64,000 bases of DNA from Apophysomyces variabilis (lineage: Eukaryota > Mucoromycota > Mucoromycetes > Mucorales > Mucoraceae), in assembly GCA_002749535.1 (NCBI GenBank), contig MZZL01000409.1, positions 3,778,775 through 3,842,774 of the forward strand, written 5' to 3'. Shown piece after piece: positions 21,338-33,876 of the stretch. The notes under the pieces are model-generated. The model did no database searches, was not told the DNA's origin, and saw nothing but the letters and a program-made list of their open reading frames with translations. The translations under genes were made by a program, and so were the position numbers. Every line of letters starts with the position of its first letter. The first letter of the stretch is position 1.

Positions 21338-22523
21338 TTAAAGAATGAATGGTACTGCACGGGTCGGTTGAGAAGGGACCAAATTCAGCACATCCCGGAT
21401 GTATCTATGATACCAATCTCTTTCTGAAAGATTCATGCGCCATTGGCTCTTTAAAGTAGATTCGCCAAACTTTTTTCGCCATAACCAGAGCACAGGCCAA
21501 GCCAAGATCCACAGACAGGTGATAAAGAAAAGAAAACGAACCACTCGATTGTCAGCCATACGAGATATCCTGGAACTTGTCTTGACTGTGATTTTGTGGC
21601 CTTTCATCTCGTAAGTTATGCTAACCTCGTGGCAGTAACCCTTCGCACGGATGGCGGCTGATAATGCTAAGAAAAGAAAATCCATATATATCAATAAGGA
21701 ATTTGGAACGTATCAAACTAACCTTGGGTCAATTCGTCGTAATTCCATTCAATGACTTTGGTCAGTTGAAGTTCTTTGAGTTGATTCTGCTCATGGATAT
21801 AGTCATCGCAAAGTTCACGGACTGATTTGATTTGACCCGTACGTGGGTCTGGCAACACAAAGATACCCTGGCAGACAGGAGAGACATGTTCAGAGCAATC
21901 CATCAGGAAATTAAAATCTTCGACAATTTGTGTTATTGGTTCTTGCTCTTCGACTAGGTTCCCGTCCTTATCGTGTCGTCTCTGCGTTCGCCAATGCGTT
22001 TCTTGATGGGAGCCTAAAAAAAAATTATTAAGCGGTTCGTAAGTAGCATTTCGTAGACTTTACCACGAAAGCGCACACTCATTTTCGGCGGCGTATTGTG
22101 CATATATAGGAATTGAGCTAGTGCTTCACCATCCTGATTCAAATGTTCATCCCGTGATAAGATGCCGTCTGCCTGAGTTTCGTATTTTGCGTGGTATAGG
22201 GAATAGTCTGGCGGTGGAGGACGGCCGCTTTGTTCATTGTCGTCATTATTATTCTGTTCATCATCTAATTGCAGCAATGGTTCGGTTGGATCGTAATCAC
22301 CAGTGTTTCTAACGGAAGGATTGAAAGCATGAATAGGTGCTGTGCGATCTCTCACGTAACCTTCCAAGCTGTTTTTGTTGGGATGGGTCTGCGAAGAACT
22401 TTCATAGGGAGGTAGAGTGGAGACCTCATCCATTACGGGTGCAGAAGGTGCTGGATCCGCTGGCGTTGATGACGATGAAGGTGGACAGTGCTCATAATAA
22501 TAGTCGTGCAGCTTTTTGGACAT
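21338..22523 (-). CDS. Conserved fungal membrane protein of unknown function
   Basis: Three exons on the minus strand: 22523-22064, 22013-21723, 21666-21338 (359 aa). The N-terminal about 110 residues are Pro/Ser/Asp-rich and disordered (STLPPYESSSQ, TEPLLQLDDEQNNN). A conserved block follows: DGILSRDEHLNQDGEALAQF, a strand SVRFRGSHQETHW, a tract of mixed strands (IVEDFNFLMDCSEHV) and a charged region (LCDDYIHEQNQLKELQL). One hydrophobic segment at about 294-313 (VVRFLFFITCLWILAWPVLW) is followed by a basic, aromatic tail (WYHRYIRDVLNLVP). The order matches an uncharacterised family of fungal proteins that I have seen annotated as ABR or metalloreductase-activator-related; that name is not experimentally based as far as I know. 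The topology is probably N-terminus in the cytoplasm with a late membrane anchor. Confidence 0.75.
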
Positions 22524-22949
22524 AGTAAGGGAAAGAGGAAGACTTTATTGTAACATAAAGCTACCCAAAAAAAATTGTCGCCAAGCTTTTCTTTCGAGGT
22601 CTCGGCATCATTCTCTTCTAAGTGATTGCCTGTTACGCTTTTTCTCATTTCTTTCTTTCTCTACTAATAGCTGTTCTTTATCGATACCATCAAATACAAG
22701 AACCTGTGATTAGACTACAGAGATCTATACCAGTTGCCAAGCTAGCAAAAAGGAAAGTAGCCATTAAGTAAAACATTGAGGTTCAATAGAATTTTGACAC
22801 GTAGTACATGGTAAAAAGGATTCATGACATGTATTCAGTATGTAATATTAAAACTTACAAATGGCAGATGCACTCACTATACAAATAATTTAAACATAAG
22901 TTAACATAAGTTACATAAATTATGGTTGTAATATAAGGTACTCTATAAA
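22524..22949. other. Compact intergenic, co-directional minus-strand genes
   Basis: Holds the 3' UTR of the SEL1 gene (stop at 22950) and the promoter of the 22523 gene. AT-rich, with direct repeats of ACATAAGTTA near 22893-22917. Nothing else seen. Confidence 0.4.
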
Positions 22950-25900
22950 TTAATAAGAAAAGGAAGAACGAGCGGAAAATGATGAAGAAGATGTGGTCGA
23001 TACAGTGCTTCGTTGTCCACCAGATGCTAAACAAAGGAAATGAGAACATGGTTCATATAACGATCAATGGCTTGGTCATTTTCTCTCCTTACCTATCGCT
23101 CTGGCTCGTGCATAATATCTGTTTGCCTCGGCAATATCTGCCTGAACAATGGTACCGAATTCATAACATTCGCCGAGATGTTGTAGAGCTACCACGTCGT
23201 CCATCTCGGCAGCCATCTCCCAGTAAGTCAACGCCTTTGTCAAATTGCGGTCTACACCTATCCCGTCTTCGTAACATCTGGCTACTTCAACAAAAGCCTC
23301 GCTGCCACCGGATTCCGCAATTTGCAGTAATAGCTCAAATCCCCTAGATGGATCAGGTTCGTTGCGACCCCAGCCATATACATGGTACAATGCCACCATC
23401 ACTTTCGCAGAAGGATCCGAGGACGATGCAGACAAGAACAATCTGTACGCATCTTCCCGAAGATCATCGACCTCTTCTGGAGCAGCTTCAGCGGCCATCG
23501 CGTGTTTTATATTGGCAATAGCCACTTCGGCCATTGGACCGCATCCCAGACGGATCGCCTTTTCAAACCACTGAATAGCTTGCTCGTTATCCTTGCCCAG
23601 TTCGTCAAGAAGGCCTTTCTCAAAATAGATACCGACCATGAGACAGCCTGTGGCATCTTCCAGCTTAGCAGCATGATAATAGTGATGAAAAGCCTGTTGG
23701 TAGTTTTGCACAATAACACAGGTGCCTTTACTCGATCGCGAAGAAAAACCTTGATAGTAAAGGTCGCCAAGACTACACGAGGCAGCAGCAATGTTCAATT
23801 CGCTTGCCGCCTCGTAAAGCTGAATCGCTTTCTGGAATTCCTCCTGACGCCACAGTACCCTTGCAAGTTCGTATTTGGCTAATGCGTGGCCTTGATCCGC
23901 CGCTTTGGTTAAGTATTTTCTTGCTGCAATGAGATTCACGTCAAGTCCAGCGAATCCGTTGGCATGATAGATTCCAAGTGCGCACTGGGCTTCAGGATGG
24001 CGAGCTTTCTCAGCGGCAAGATGGTACCACTCTAAAGCAGCGGTGTGATCGCCTTCTAGACGACATAGCGTACCTAGTCGACACATTGCTTCTGCATAAT
24101 CGTCTTCTTCTATGGATCGTTTGTACCAACATTTGGCCTTGGCTAGATCTTTGTTCGTCCCGCATCCAGTCTCAAAACATTGACCCAAAAAAAAGCAAGC
24201 CAATGAAAGCGCCTTCTTCTCTTTTATTACATCGCCTGACACCGCTGCTGAGAGATCGTTGAAACCAGCTTGTTCGTTCTTTAAGATGCCTCCTCGGCCT
24301 TGTATCCGATAAATGGCCAACGTCACTTGTGCTAATGGGTGGGTGGACGCCTTTCGGAACCAAGCCGCAGCTTCATAATATCTTCCCATGACATGAAAGA
24401 TGTCTCCTGCCTTGACCATAGCAGACACATGACCATGTTGAGCTGCAGTGACATAAAACCGCAGCGCTGTTCTTGGATCCGGTCTCAACGTGCTTCCCAT
24501 GCCTTGCTCATATGCGATACCAAGCTGCATAAAGGATTCGGTATCTCCCAACTGCGCCGCACGCTCCAGCAACTCCAATGTATCGCGGCTGTCCCACTTC
24601 AGATCATATCGGTGTTCTCGCTCAAAAAGGAGAGCAAGTTCGCGCATACTCCCCGCATGACCAGCTGAGACGCCTTGGTCATACCGTGTTTTGGCTTCGG
24701 CATCATTGTTCTGAGCTGATGCTAGAAGGCCAAGCTCATAAGCGGCCGCTCCTTCTCCTTCATCCGCAGCCTGACATAACCATTTTTTGGCTTTTTCTGT
24801 GTCATGTGTGACACCGTCGCCATGGAGAAGCAGGTAACCTGATTGAGCAATAGAAACGAAATGTGTCAGATCGAATACAGTAAGAGATCCCATTCATACG
24901 GTCTTACCAAGATAATATCGTATCTGACGTGCTTGGCGTCTTGTTTCGGCTGACTCATGGTTCATTTGGCTAAGGCAAGGCTCGAATTGCTGAAAATACT
25001 GCAGGGCTTCCATATGTTTGTTTTGATCCATGCATAAACAAGCTAAACGAAAACGTGCTCGTTCTTGGATCCATGACACTTTTGGTGTTGTCTGTTGTAT
25101 AGCAGCAGTGTACCAAACCATGGCTTCGTCTACATTTTTTATCATTCCTTTGCCGTGTTCACAGCAGACACCTAGCAAGAGGAATAAAATGGAAAAGCAT
25201 TAGGGATAGTCAGAGGCACAGAGACCTGACATGTTCTCTTTCTCACCTAGCATTTCAAATGGTTCAATCAAAGCCGCTTTTCCATCCTGCTGCACCATTT
25301 CACGCAGACAATTATGCACGTCGCTGTAATCACTTTGAGAACCTTTGTTTTGAAACACCAACAGACGTGCTTTTCCCAGTCTAGCATTCCATCCTCGCTT
25401 TGTTCTTATATCATGTGTTCTTGCCAGTTGGTTGTACTTGTTCAACGCTGCATCCCACATGGATTGTCGTTCGTACATTTCGGCCATGGCCTGGCCCGCT
25501 CTAAAAACAAATAAACAAAAACAAACGTGTTAAGAAAAAATAATCGAATATTCAAAGAAAAATCCAACATCATAAGTAATCTAACCCTTACCCTGAGTCA
25601 CCGAGCGCTTCAGCTTTATTTAGACATGCAATAGCTTCTTCTAAGCTCCTGGGAACGGCCCAGCCATTTTCATGATAGCGTGCTATGGCACGCCACGCCA
25701 AAGGGTCGTTCTTTTCAACCGCTTTCTTGAGAAGTTTGAGCCCATCTTTATAGCCAGTAGTCTGATCAGCTACGCCTATGCCAGATGTGTACGCAGCGGC
25801 CAGTTCGCGCATACCCGCTAGGTCTTCTTGAGAAGCTGCTTTTTGGAGCCAAGCGAGTCCTTGGGAAACATCAGCCGGTGTACCATTCTTCATCAGCAGA

Positions 25901-28182
25901 CGACCTAAACTGACCATGGCTGCAGTGTAATTTTGCTGCGCTGCTCGTTCAAACAGTAGCTGTGCCTGAACTACATCCACCACTTTGAGAGGCGCAAGAC
26001 CATTTGCGTAGTACAAGCCGAGGCTATACTGAGCTTTATGGTGGCCACGGTTAGCCGCTTTCGTATACCACTCAAAGGCTCGTTCGATATTCTTGGGAAC
26101 ATGGATACCGTTGGCTAGCTTATTTGCCATTACAAACTGGCCGTTAGGATCCCCATCATGAGCTGACTTTTGATAATATTTGAATGCTTGAAGAGGATCT
26201 TTTTCAACCACGTGTTCAATGCCTTCTTCGTAACATACGGCCAACCAGTAATGAGCATTACCAAATTGTTCATTTTCGGATAGATCAACAAGTTCTTGAA
26301 AAGCCCAGCGTCGATCGACTTCCAGACCACCCCAGCCATGTAAGCGATATCGGGCTAGCATCAGCCGTGCATGGTTTCGGTGCAAACGATGATTGAAATC
26401 AAAGTTAACGCCGGAAAGCTGGTTGTCAGTAGCTGGTTGGGCAGCTATTTGTTTGAAACAGGCAAGCGCTTCACTGTACCGTCCCACCTTATGAAGGAAC
26501 ATAGCATAAGAACGCCGGGCTGTAATGGATCCTGTTTGTGCAGCTTTTGCATACAAGGCAAGAGCCACACTGATGTCCACCGCACAGCCACGACCATGTT
26601 CTTTCTGATCTGCCAGCAGCCCAAGTGCTCGCTGATCGCCTTGCAAGGCAGCATGGGCTAATAACGAGCTGGCATGGTCGGGATTCTTATCTACACCGAT
26701 CCCGTCAAGGTACATCACGCCAAGGGTGCGTTGAGCACGAGCGTAACCCCTGCGAGAGGAGTTTGTCAAGTGCTGAATGGCTTTTGCATAATCTTGCTTC
26801 ACACCGAGATCGCCTATACGGTAATTGATGCCAACGAAATAATGAGCCAATGCGTACGCTGGATCCGACTCATGTGCAATGGTCGCAGCCCGTTTATAGT
26901 ATTCAAAGGCTTTTGGGCCATCCTTCGGTACCGACACGCCCTCTTCATAAAGAGCGCCTAGTCCTAAAAGGGCCTTGGTATTGTTCTGAATTGCATGAAC
27001 AATGGTTAGCTAATCAGATAGAAGAAAATAGAAAAGTCGGGAAAAACACACCTGTTCTGCTGCGGTGCTGAGCCAGCTGACGACGTCTTTCATTAACTTA
27101 TTTCGAGCAAGAACGAATGAGGGACTGTCCACTGCTGCGGAAATAGCAGAATCAGCAAAAAAATCGATGTGTTCGAATAGTAGCATGCCAAGGGCGACTT
27201 GAGCCTCTACAAGTCCTTGTTGCGCTGATTTTTCGTAATATATCTTTGCTTGGCGAAGATCCACCTGACGAAAAAGAAGACCATGGTGATAAAAGAGACC
27301 GATCATATACTGTGCATGACGATTTTCCTTGGCAGCAGCCATTTCGAAGTATCTGAGTGATTTTTGTGGATCGGCTGTGACACCTTCCCCTTTTGCGAGC
27401 ATCCAGCCTGTGCGAAATTGAGCAAGGCCAACGGTGGAAGTGGTGATGTTAGGCGATCCTTCACCTTCCCTTGCCGTTCGTTCAAACCAACTGTATGCCT
27501 CTGCTTTGTTCGGTAGAGTACCCAGACCATCATAGTAACATACACCCAACGGGTAGAATGCTTCTATTCGCTGCTGCTGTTTCGCGATTTGCAAAAGTTC
27601 TTTAAAGCCTTGACTAACATTCATTGCTGTGCCGAAACCTTGAATTTTACATTGTGCGACCCAGACGTTTGCCACGACTGATCCAGTCACTGTTGCTGCC
27701 TCTACTAAGCTTGCATATATGTCTGCGTTTGATGAATCCTCGGTAAGGGCATGAAGTAACGTCGGGGCTGGTGATGGTGGAAATTGGGCATGATACCGTT
27801 GGCGGGTTTCAGAGCTGAAGGATGGGGGTCTGTGTGCGTGATCTGGAACCAATGCGTGACCGGACGTATATTTAGAATAGGAAGAGGCAGAAGACATTGA
27901 TGAGGGCGGAGTTGAAGATAGCGTTGAGAAGAGACCAGATGATGAGGATAGAGTAGAGGATCGTTTAGAGGAGGAGAGTGAGCTGCGAGACGGGGTAAAG
28001 AAGTTGCATGTGCGAGATGGTAAGAAAGCGGAAATATTTTGACATTCGTAGTGGGATTTGATTAGATAGGAAGAGGTTTCGGCTAACGATAAATCCAGGG
28101 AAACGTTGTCGCTTTTTTCATCGTTGCTAAGTATGGATGAGTTCTGCCGGGATCGTGCTGATTTACTGGAATGTGCGCCCAT
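22950..28182 (-). CDS. Giant SEL1-repeat protein with N-myristoylation motif (1629 aa)
   Basis: Six exons on the minus strand: 28182-27052, 27009-25592, 25500-25247, 25171-24908, 24838-23093, 23026-22950, phases consistent. It begins MGAHSSKSAR, which fits the N-myristoylation pattern (Gly2, Ser6, basic residue 7). Residues about 10-150 are Ser-rich and disordered. From about 155 to about 1600 there are tandem SEL1/TPR-like repeats with the signature A-x2-LG-x2-Y-x2-G-x-GV-x2-D-x3-A-x2-W-x2-KAA (for example YYDGLGTLPNKAEAYSWFER, MLGVCCEHGKGMIKNVDEAM). Spacing suggests roughly 35-40 units; I did not count each one. The last exon encodes a short Ser-rich tail ending SARSSFSY. SEL1 proteins act as scaffolds; fungal Skt5/Chs4, a chitin synthase activator, is a shorter member anchored at the membrane by a C-terminal lipid. 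This protein has no CaaX end. A membrane scaffold role is inference. Confidence 0.88.
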
Positions 28183-29654
28183 TGTTGTATAAATCTATAA
28201 TGCAATGCAATGCAAACAATAACAAAAAGAAAATACTAGAGAAAATTTAAAAAAAAAGGATAAAAAAGCCCAAACGACGGTGCCAATTAAATATAAACGT
28301 AGAGCGGCTTGGTTTCTCAAGAGAGTCAACTGTGTGTATGCGTGACAAGTGGCCTGACCACGTTATCCGTCATTTTCTTCTTTTGGGCTCAACTTTAACC
28401 ATTATTAATCATTGGTTCACTACTACCGTTTGTCCCCTTTTATAACATCATCTTGCTTAGGGATATAAGTACTATATGACTGAACCGTTGTGAGATCAGG
28501 GTAATGAATGATTTGAGGAATAGGTAAAGCAAGAAAATAAAAATTTATCGCATCAGGAAAGGTAAAGAAAAATTGACGTATTGTGGGCAAAAATAACCTG
28601 TGGCAAGTGTTTAGCACATTGAAAAGTGGCACATGAACAGCGGACAAATATGTTTTCAAACCCTCTTTGTTTGCGGTCCCCATTCTTGGATGCTGTCAAA
28701 GGCATGGTTTATCCGGATCCAAGTTTGCACGATACACAGATCGCAAGCGAGATGGAGAATACAACGTTTTTCATTGGCAAAACGTGATGTAATAGGAATA
28801 AGTACTGACAATGGGAGGACATGTCCATGCCATTGGAAGAAGCCATGCTCTTATTCAATCTTTCTTCTTGAGGTGGTGGCAGCGGCACTGATAAGCACAC
28901 CATCACAACACTAGCTTGAGGCTCTGACTTTGCAACATGTTGCCTCAAAGGCGATGCCCTCCTGGCTCGATCAAATGTCATTTTCCATTCATATGTTTCT
29001 CAACGCTTCATGTAGTCGACGTGGCGCAGTAGCATTACTTATACCTCCAGTTCATCCTGGCGGCATTACTAGAAGGGTTTTCATTCCCAAGCTGGATGGA
29101 TCAGAACATAAATTTGTCCAAGCAGAATTAGATGCTACTTGTTTACATGGAGGGATAATGGTTACACAGTCCTAGATGAACCACTTTCACTCTTTTGGCA
29201 AATCGGCCGTTCATGGTATTAATGACTCTTTTGGGCAGCCAAGACTTATCTGATTGGATAGCGGGGATCTAAAAGTTTTGCAGTCGACGTCAAAAGCTTT
29301 TTAATGACCGCAATGTTTTTTTTTGTTTTCCTCACCTTTGTTCCGTTTTCTGATTGTGTTGAAGAACACTGATTGAAATCCCCTTTTCTTTAAAAGCGCT
29401 TTTTGCAATCACACAAACTTTCGAAAAAAAAGTCGAAGTACTTGTTCATGTTTTGTTCATCACTGGACTGGAATCGATACTCCAAGCAACAAGACAGCAT
29501 AGAGCAGTACCCGTTACATCACTTTCTCAAAGTCAAAAAGAAGCTAGTTCAAGTCAAATCATAAGATTTACCTCTCACTTTTCAATTACATTTCCCCTTC
29601 TATTCTTTACCTTTTTGTTATACATCTGTTTTTCTTTTTAACTCTATCTACATC
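28183..29654. other. Intergenic between divergent SEL1 and eIF5 genes
   Basis: Serves as promoter region for two divergent genes. Next to 28182 there is a short ATGCA/TGCAA repeat tract (28200-28217). The middle (28423-29175) holds several open frames on both strands of 80-90 codons without domains or a consistent exon chain; I do not call a gene. A pyrimidine-rich leader at about 29577-29640 precedes the eIF5 start. Confidence 0.4.
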
Positions 29655-30964
29655 ATGGCAGCTATTAACGTTCGACGTGACGTCAAAGATTCCTTCTACC
29701 GCTACAAAATGCCTCGTCTTATATCCAAGGTCGAAGGCAAGGGAAATGGTATCAAGACTGTTGTTCCTAACATGGCCGAAATTGCGCGCGCTTTGTCCCG
29801 CCCGCCTTCCTGTAAGTTTTGAACGAATCTGTACCCCTCATTGGAATAGAAAGAGATATTAATTCCATTGAATTAGATCCTACCAAATTCTTCGGTTGTG
29901 AACTGGGCGCTCAAGTTAAATGTGATGACAAGAATGAACGCTACATTGTCAATGGTGAACATGACGCTGAAAAGCTCCAGCAAATCTTGGATGGTTTTAT
30001 CTCCAAGTTTGTCCTTTGTTCATCTTGCCAAAATCCCGAAACTGATATCGTAAGTAGGATAATATGCAAGGGATGCATAGAATCTAACAGCTTGTGGTAG
30101 ATTATCAAGGGGGATGATATTTTAATGGACTGCAAGGCTTGCGGTGCCCGAAACATGGCTGACATGCGTCACAAGTTGTCTACTTTTATCATCAAGAATC
30201 CTCCGGCTCAAGCTGGCAAAAAATTAAGAAAGCAGCGCAAGGCTGCAACAGCTCAGGCAAATGGAACGGATGAAAACGGAATGCCAGGATCTCCTGTCAC
30301 AGAAGATGCCGAGGAAGCAGAGGAGGAAGATATCATTACGCAACGTATCAATAGGGAAGCGGCTGGGTTGAAGCTAGAAAGTCAGTTGGCTGATGAAGAC
30401 TGGTCCGAAGACACGAGTGAACAAGCCGTGGCCGAACGCATGAAGGAGCTTTCTGTGAAAGGATTGAGTGCCTTTGGCGAAGATGACGAAGAGGAAGGTG
30501 AGAACAAGTATGATGCCTTCGGTCAATGGCTCGACAGCCAGGAAAATCCCGCAGACGAAGACATTATTGCCAAGGCGGAGGAACTTGGTGTCTTTGGCAA
30601 ATACAAGGCTTGTCAGGTGCTTGTGCAATGTATTTTTGATGAATCAATTGCCACCCAAATTCCCAAGCGCGTGAAACTGCTGCGCAAATTTGTAAAGGAA
30701 GAGAAGCATCAAAAGGCCGTACTTGGTGGTGTTGAGCGACTCGTTGGACTTGAGTACAAGGACAAGTTGATTAAGAAGATGCCCAACATCTTGATGAAAT
30801 TGTATGATGCAGACATCATTGAAGATGATGTCTTTCTTAAATGGGGTGAAAAGCCTACCAAGCGCTACGTTGACAAGGAATTGTCGAAGGAAGTCAAGAA
30901 GGCTGCCAAGCCCTTCTTGGAATGGCTTGAAAACGCTTCGGAAGAGGAGTCGGATGAAGAATAA
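29655..30964 (+). CDS. TIF5: Translation initiation factor eIF5
   Basis: Three exons, 29655-29811, 29877-30049, 30101-30964, giving 397 aa. eIF5 is the GTPase-activating protein for eIF2-GTP on the scanning 43S complex and helps choose the start codon. The N-terminal domain carries the catalytic arginine in [10 protein letters not shown] (Arg16, equivalent to Arg15 of human eIF5) and [12 protein letters not shown], then [18 protein letters not shown] zinc ribbon uses Cys100, Cys103, Cys121 and Cys124. An acidic linker ([23 protein letters not shown]) leads to the C-terminal W2/HEAT domain (about 235-397), which binds eIF2-beta and eIF3c and ends with aromatic/acidic boxes ([16 protein letters not shown]). 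Length and order match the family. A poly(A) signal follows at 31008. Confidence 0.97.
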
Positions 30965-31007
30965 GTTTAAGAATTTATTGAGCGCAATGGCTTTCTGACA
31001 AATATGA

Positions 31008-31013
31008 AATAAA
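31008..31013 (+). terminator. Poly(A) signal AATAAA of eIF5
   Basis: AATAAA 44 bases after the eIF5 stop codon, followed by T/G-rich sequence. Confidence 0.55.
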
Positions 31014-31687
31014 TGTATCCTTATTGGAAAGAAAGAGGAAAAGTTCCTTTAGGTTTCTGTATTTCTTTTTGTTGAAGTAACGACGCTGTTTACCATTTTC
31101 TTTTATTTTGGGATGCAGCATTCAAGCTTTCCATATAGGAATTAAAATGAAAAAGAGCCACTCCTCCCTTCTTTTCCCCCCTTGCAAATCTTATTCCGAG
31201 ACCTACGATGATGATTACTTACTGCATGCATGTTGCTGCCTATCTTGTGTGTTGTGCACAGGTAAATCGCAACGTGGAAATGGTTCACGCTTTTTATATT
31301 TCAGCCGCCAATATATATTTCTTTCTTTTTTTCTATTTTGACGATCAAACTTCAAGGCAATCAGCCTGGTAAGTGTACGATGTTTTATTGTTATTATTAT
31401 TTCGCCAGTCGTTTCTTTGAGGGGTGATGGATCTATACTAAGGAGTGTAAATAACGTTTCATCTACAGGTCTAGAAATGATAACTCATTTGTGCTAGGAC
31501 GTTTTTCTTACTTACCGCGTGTTACTACTTACGTTGGGGGAAAGATGAGAACATCTTCATATCCAACAATCAAACGATCAGGGAGTTTGGACAACTTTCT
31601 AATGTTCCCCTAAAATACCACGCAAGATGTATATATTAAGAATCCTTTTATTTGCTTATTCTTATATTCCTGTTTCTCTTTATACAA
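31014..31687. other. Intergenic; promoter of the 31688 gene
   Basis: AT- and T-rich spacer with no coding signal. The 31635-31680 stretch is pyrimidine-rich, directly before the next start codon. Confidence 0.4.
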
Positions 31688-33428
31688 ATGGGATTCTTGA
31701 GATTTGGCAAGAAGCAGAGGAAATCTATAGCACCAGAGCATGTATCTGTACCTGGTCTTGATCCAGAACCTGTGGATCAGAAACCACCATGTCCAATTGC
31801 GGACACCTTTATCACACCACGAAAATCGATCAGTTTCTTTGACGATATTATGAAAGAGCTAAGCGAACCATTAGCAGGTAGTAGAAGAGCGCATTTTAGA
31901 TCTTTTCATTGTTGTCCTTGATTAACCGTAATACTTTGTCCCAGAAATAGCCTCGGTTCCTGCTAATGACCCACCAAGCAATGCTGCCTCCAATGAGACT
32001 ACATCACGGCCACCTTCTATGATTCGCTCTACAAGCGCGTCTGTCATCAAGACTCCTCTTCCAGCTCAACCACCGTCATCACATCATCAAGCCGATTCAT
32101 CCGATGAAGGTGAAAGCGAGGATGAGGAAGAAGATGTTTACGATCGTTTCGAGGAACTGCCTGTGATTCAAAGGCCTCCGAGCATAACAAGTTCCTCTTC
32201 AAGCACCAAGCTTGTCCTGCCCAAACCTATGCTATCTAACAAGGTGGTCCTGGATCGAATGAAAGAGCGCCATCGATTAGATTGCAGACGTTCCATGTAT
32301 AGCAACCAGACGCCAACCATTTCACGACAGCATAGCTTTCCGTCCATGCCGACTTTAGTACGCTCTTCGTCGGGTCTTCCGAATATCCGGTCGAGGGATT
32401 ACTCTGTACCAATGACGGGCTATCTACCTATGAATCGGTTTTCTTCGCATGAAAACATGGTTCGATCTGTATCAGCCTATGCGTCCCCCTCGCCTTTCAT
32501 GCTGCAGGACCAACAATGGGCTATTCAACCTCCAAGAATCGTGGCTGCACCCCAGGTGCAACCTCCTTCTCCTCTCCAAGCTCAGAAAATAGTTCCTCCC
32601 ACGCCTCCACCCGAGACAACCCTACGGCTGGGGCCTGCCCTTTCAGTGCCGCAACCAATCTTGCATTCCTCTTCCACAAGTAGTACAGCCAATAATTCCC
32701 ATTTATCAGAGACGGCAGTGGAACGTGCTCCCAAACGAAACCCCAGTGAAAATCCCCGATTGCCGCCAAAGTTGCAACAGGAACTTCAATGGATGAAGCT
32801 CCGTCGAGCACAGTACTCGGTGCCTAACCTGGCAGCGCTCCAGGAAGAAGAAGGAAATAGAGAGGGAAAGCATCCTGCCAAGACTTGTCGGTCACTGCCT
32901 TCGGTGCGTGAAGGTGATAGCGGCACGAATGATGACGAGTCTATAGAGAGCGTCAAACAAAGAATAGCTACATCTGTAGGTTGTGATACACCACAGGCAC
33001 CGTCTTACATACATGCATGCCCTAAACCACAACAATTAAATTCCATTGATAACGGCTGTCATCACCCAACACCTCCTACTTGTCAGTGCCATCACCCAGC
33101 ATCCTATCCTCCTCCAATAACATGTTCCCATGCAATCCCAGCTAGAGCATCTCCTGGAACGCTTAGCAAATCGACTTCTTGGAGTTCCATAACAAAGTCT
33201 ACCAATAATGTTGCAAGGTGTCGCAAACATCAACTTCACCATCAACACCACCACCATCACCATTACTATTATCATTATCACTATTCTTTACCACCGTGTC
33301 AGCATCATCATCATCAACAACCGCAGCAAGCTCTTTGTCAGCACCAACAACAAGAAGGAGAACACCCAGCACATCAGCAGGAGGATGCTCGAGCGGGCCT
33401 CTCGGGCAATGACTATGTCACAGCCTAA
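31688..33428 (+). CDS. Ser/Pro-rich protein, His-rich or alternatively spliced C-terminus
   Basis: Exons 31688-31877 and 31945-33428 give 557 aa. The start at 31688 (MGFLRFGKKQRKS) is chosen over the hydrophobic in-frame extension at 31652, which looks like leader sequence. The protein is largely disordered: acidic patch SSDEGESEDEEEDVYDRFEE, Pro-rich blocks (PPTPPPETTL), and several short motifs of form RSxS-x-PNL (SFPSMPTLVRSSSGLPNI, RRAQYSVPNLAAL). With no further splicing the end is very His/Gln-rich (QHHHHHHYYYHYHYS). Splicing 33218-33380 out (GT...AG, 163 nt) removes the His tract and gives an end RRMLERASRAMTMSQPNLAL with stop at 33463-33465, which repeats the SxPNLAxL motif and looks more protein-like. 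No catalytic domain; probably a phosphorylated adaptor. The family is not recognised. Confidence 0.65.
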
Positions 33429-33489
33429 TTTAGCATTAAGCTTTTTTTTTGCCAAGCCTTCTTGATTTAGGAAATCGAAAAAGATTTGT

Positions 33490-33495
33490 AATAAA
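33490..33495 (+). terminator. Poly(A) signal AATAAA
   Basis: AATAAA 25-62 bases after the two possible stop codons of the preceding gene. Confidence 0.45.
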
Positions 33496-33876
33496 GCGAC
33501 GTGTGGGGGAAGGGAATAGAGAGAGGGAAAAAAAAAAGAGAGCCTTTAGCTTCTATTGAATCAAAGAATCCCACCGTCTCTTAATAAATAGAATCCAAGA
33601 TTAATCTCATAGAGTTTGTTATTTATACTTATATACAAAAGTGTGTGTCCATGTGGATAAACACGCACCTATGTTTAGTTACGCGAAGGAAAAAAAGAAA
33701 AAAAAAGACTGTTAAGACAGACAGAAAAAGAGAGAGAGAGAGAGACAGAGACTGGCTATTTTTATCTCATTTTTTGTTTGGTTTACAAGAGGATCCCTTT
33801 CCCTCCCCCATCACGTATTTTGTGAGATTTCTTTCCCTTCCTTTCCTTTTCTTTCTTCTCGTTTCACTTATCAAAG
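33496..33876. other. Intergenic; purine tract and promoter of the chitin synthase
   Basis: Contains poly-purine runs (about 33510-33540 and 33668-33750, with an (AG)n run at 33729-33746), then a C/T-rich tract (33800-33868) directly upstream of the chitin synthase start codon. No coding signal. Confidence 0.45.

Noticed and set aside
28423..29175. Cluster of open frames between the SEL1 and eIF5 genes
   Set aside because: Frames on both strands overlap without a coherent exon chain or domain; more likely promoter DNA.
33729..33746. (AG)n run as a possible satellite or CRISPR-like repeat
   Set aside because: A simple dinucleotide tract in a fungal promoter; similar runs at 8041 and 48890 are also in leaders.
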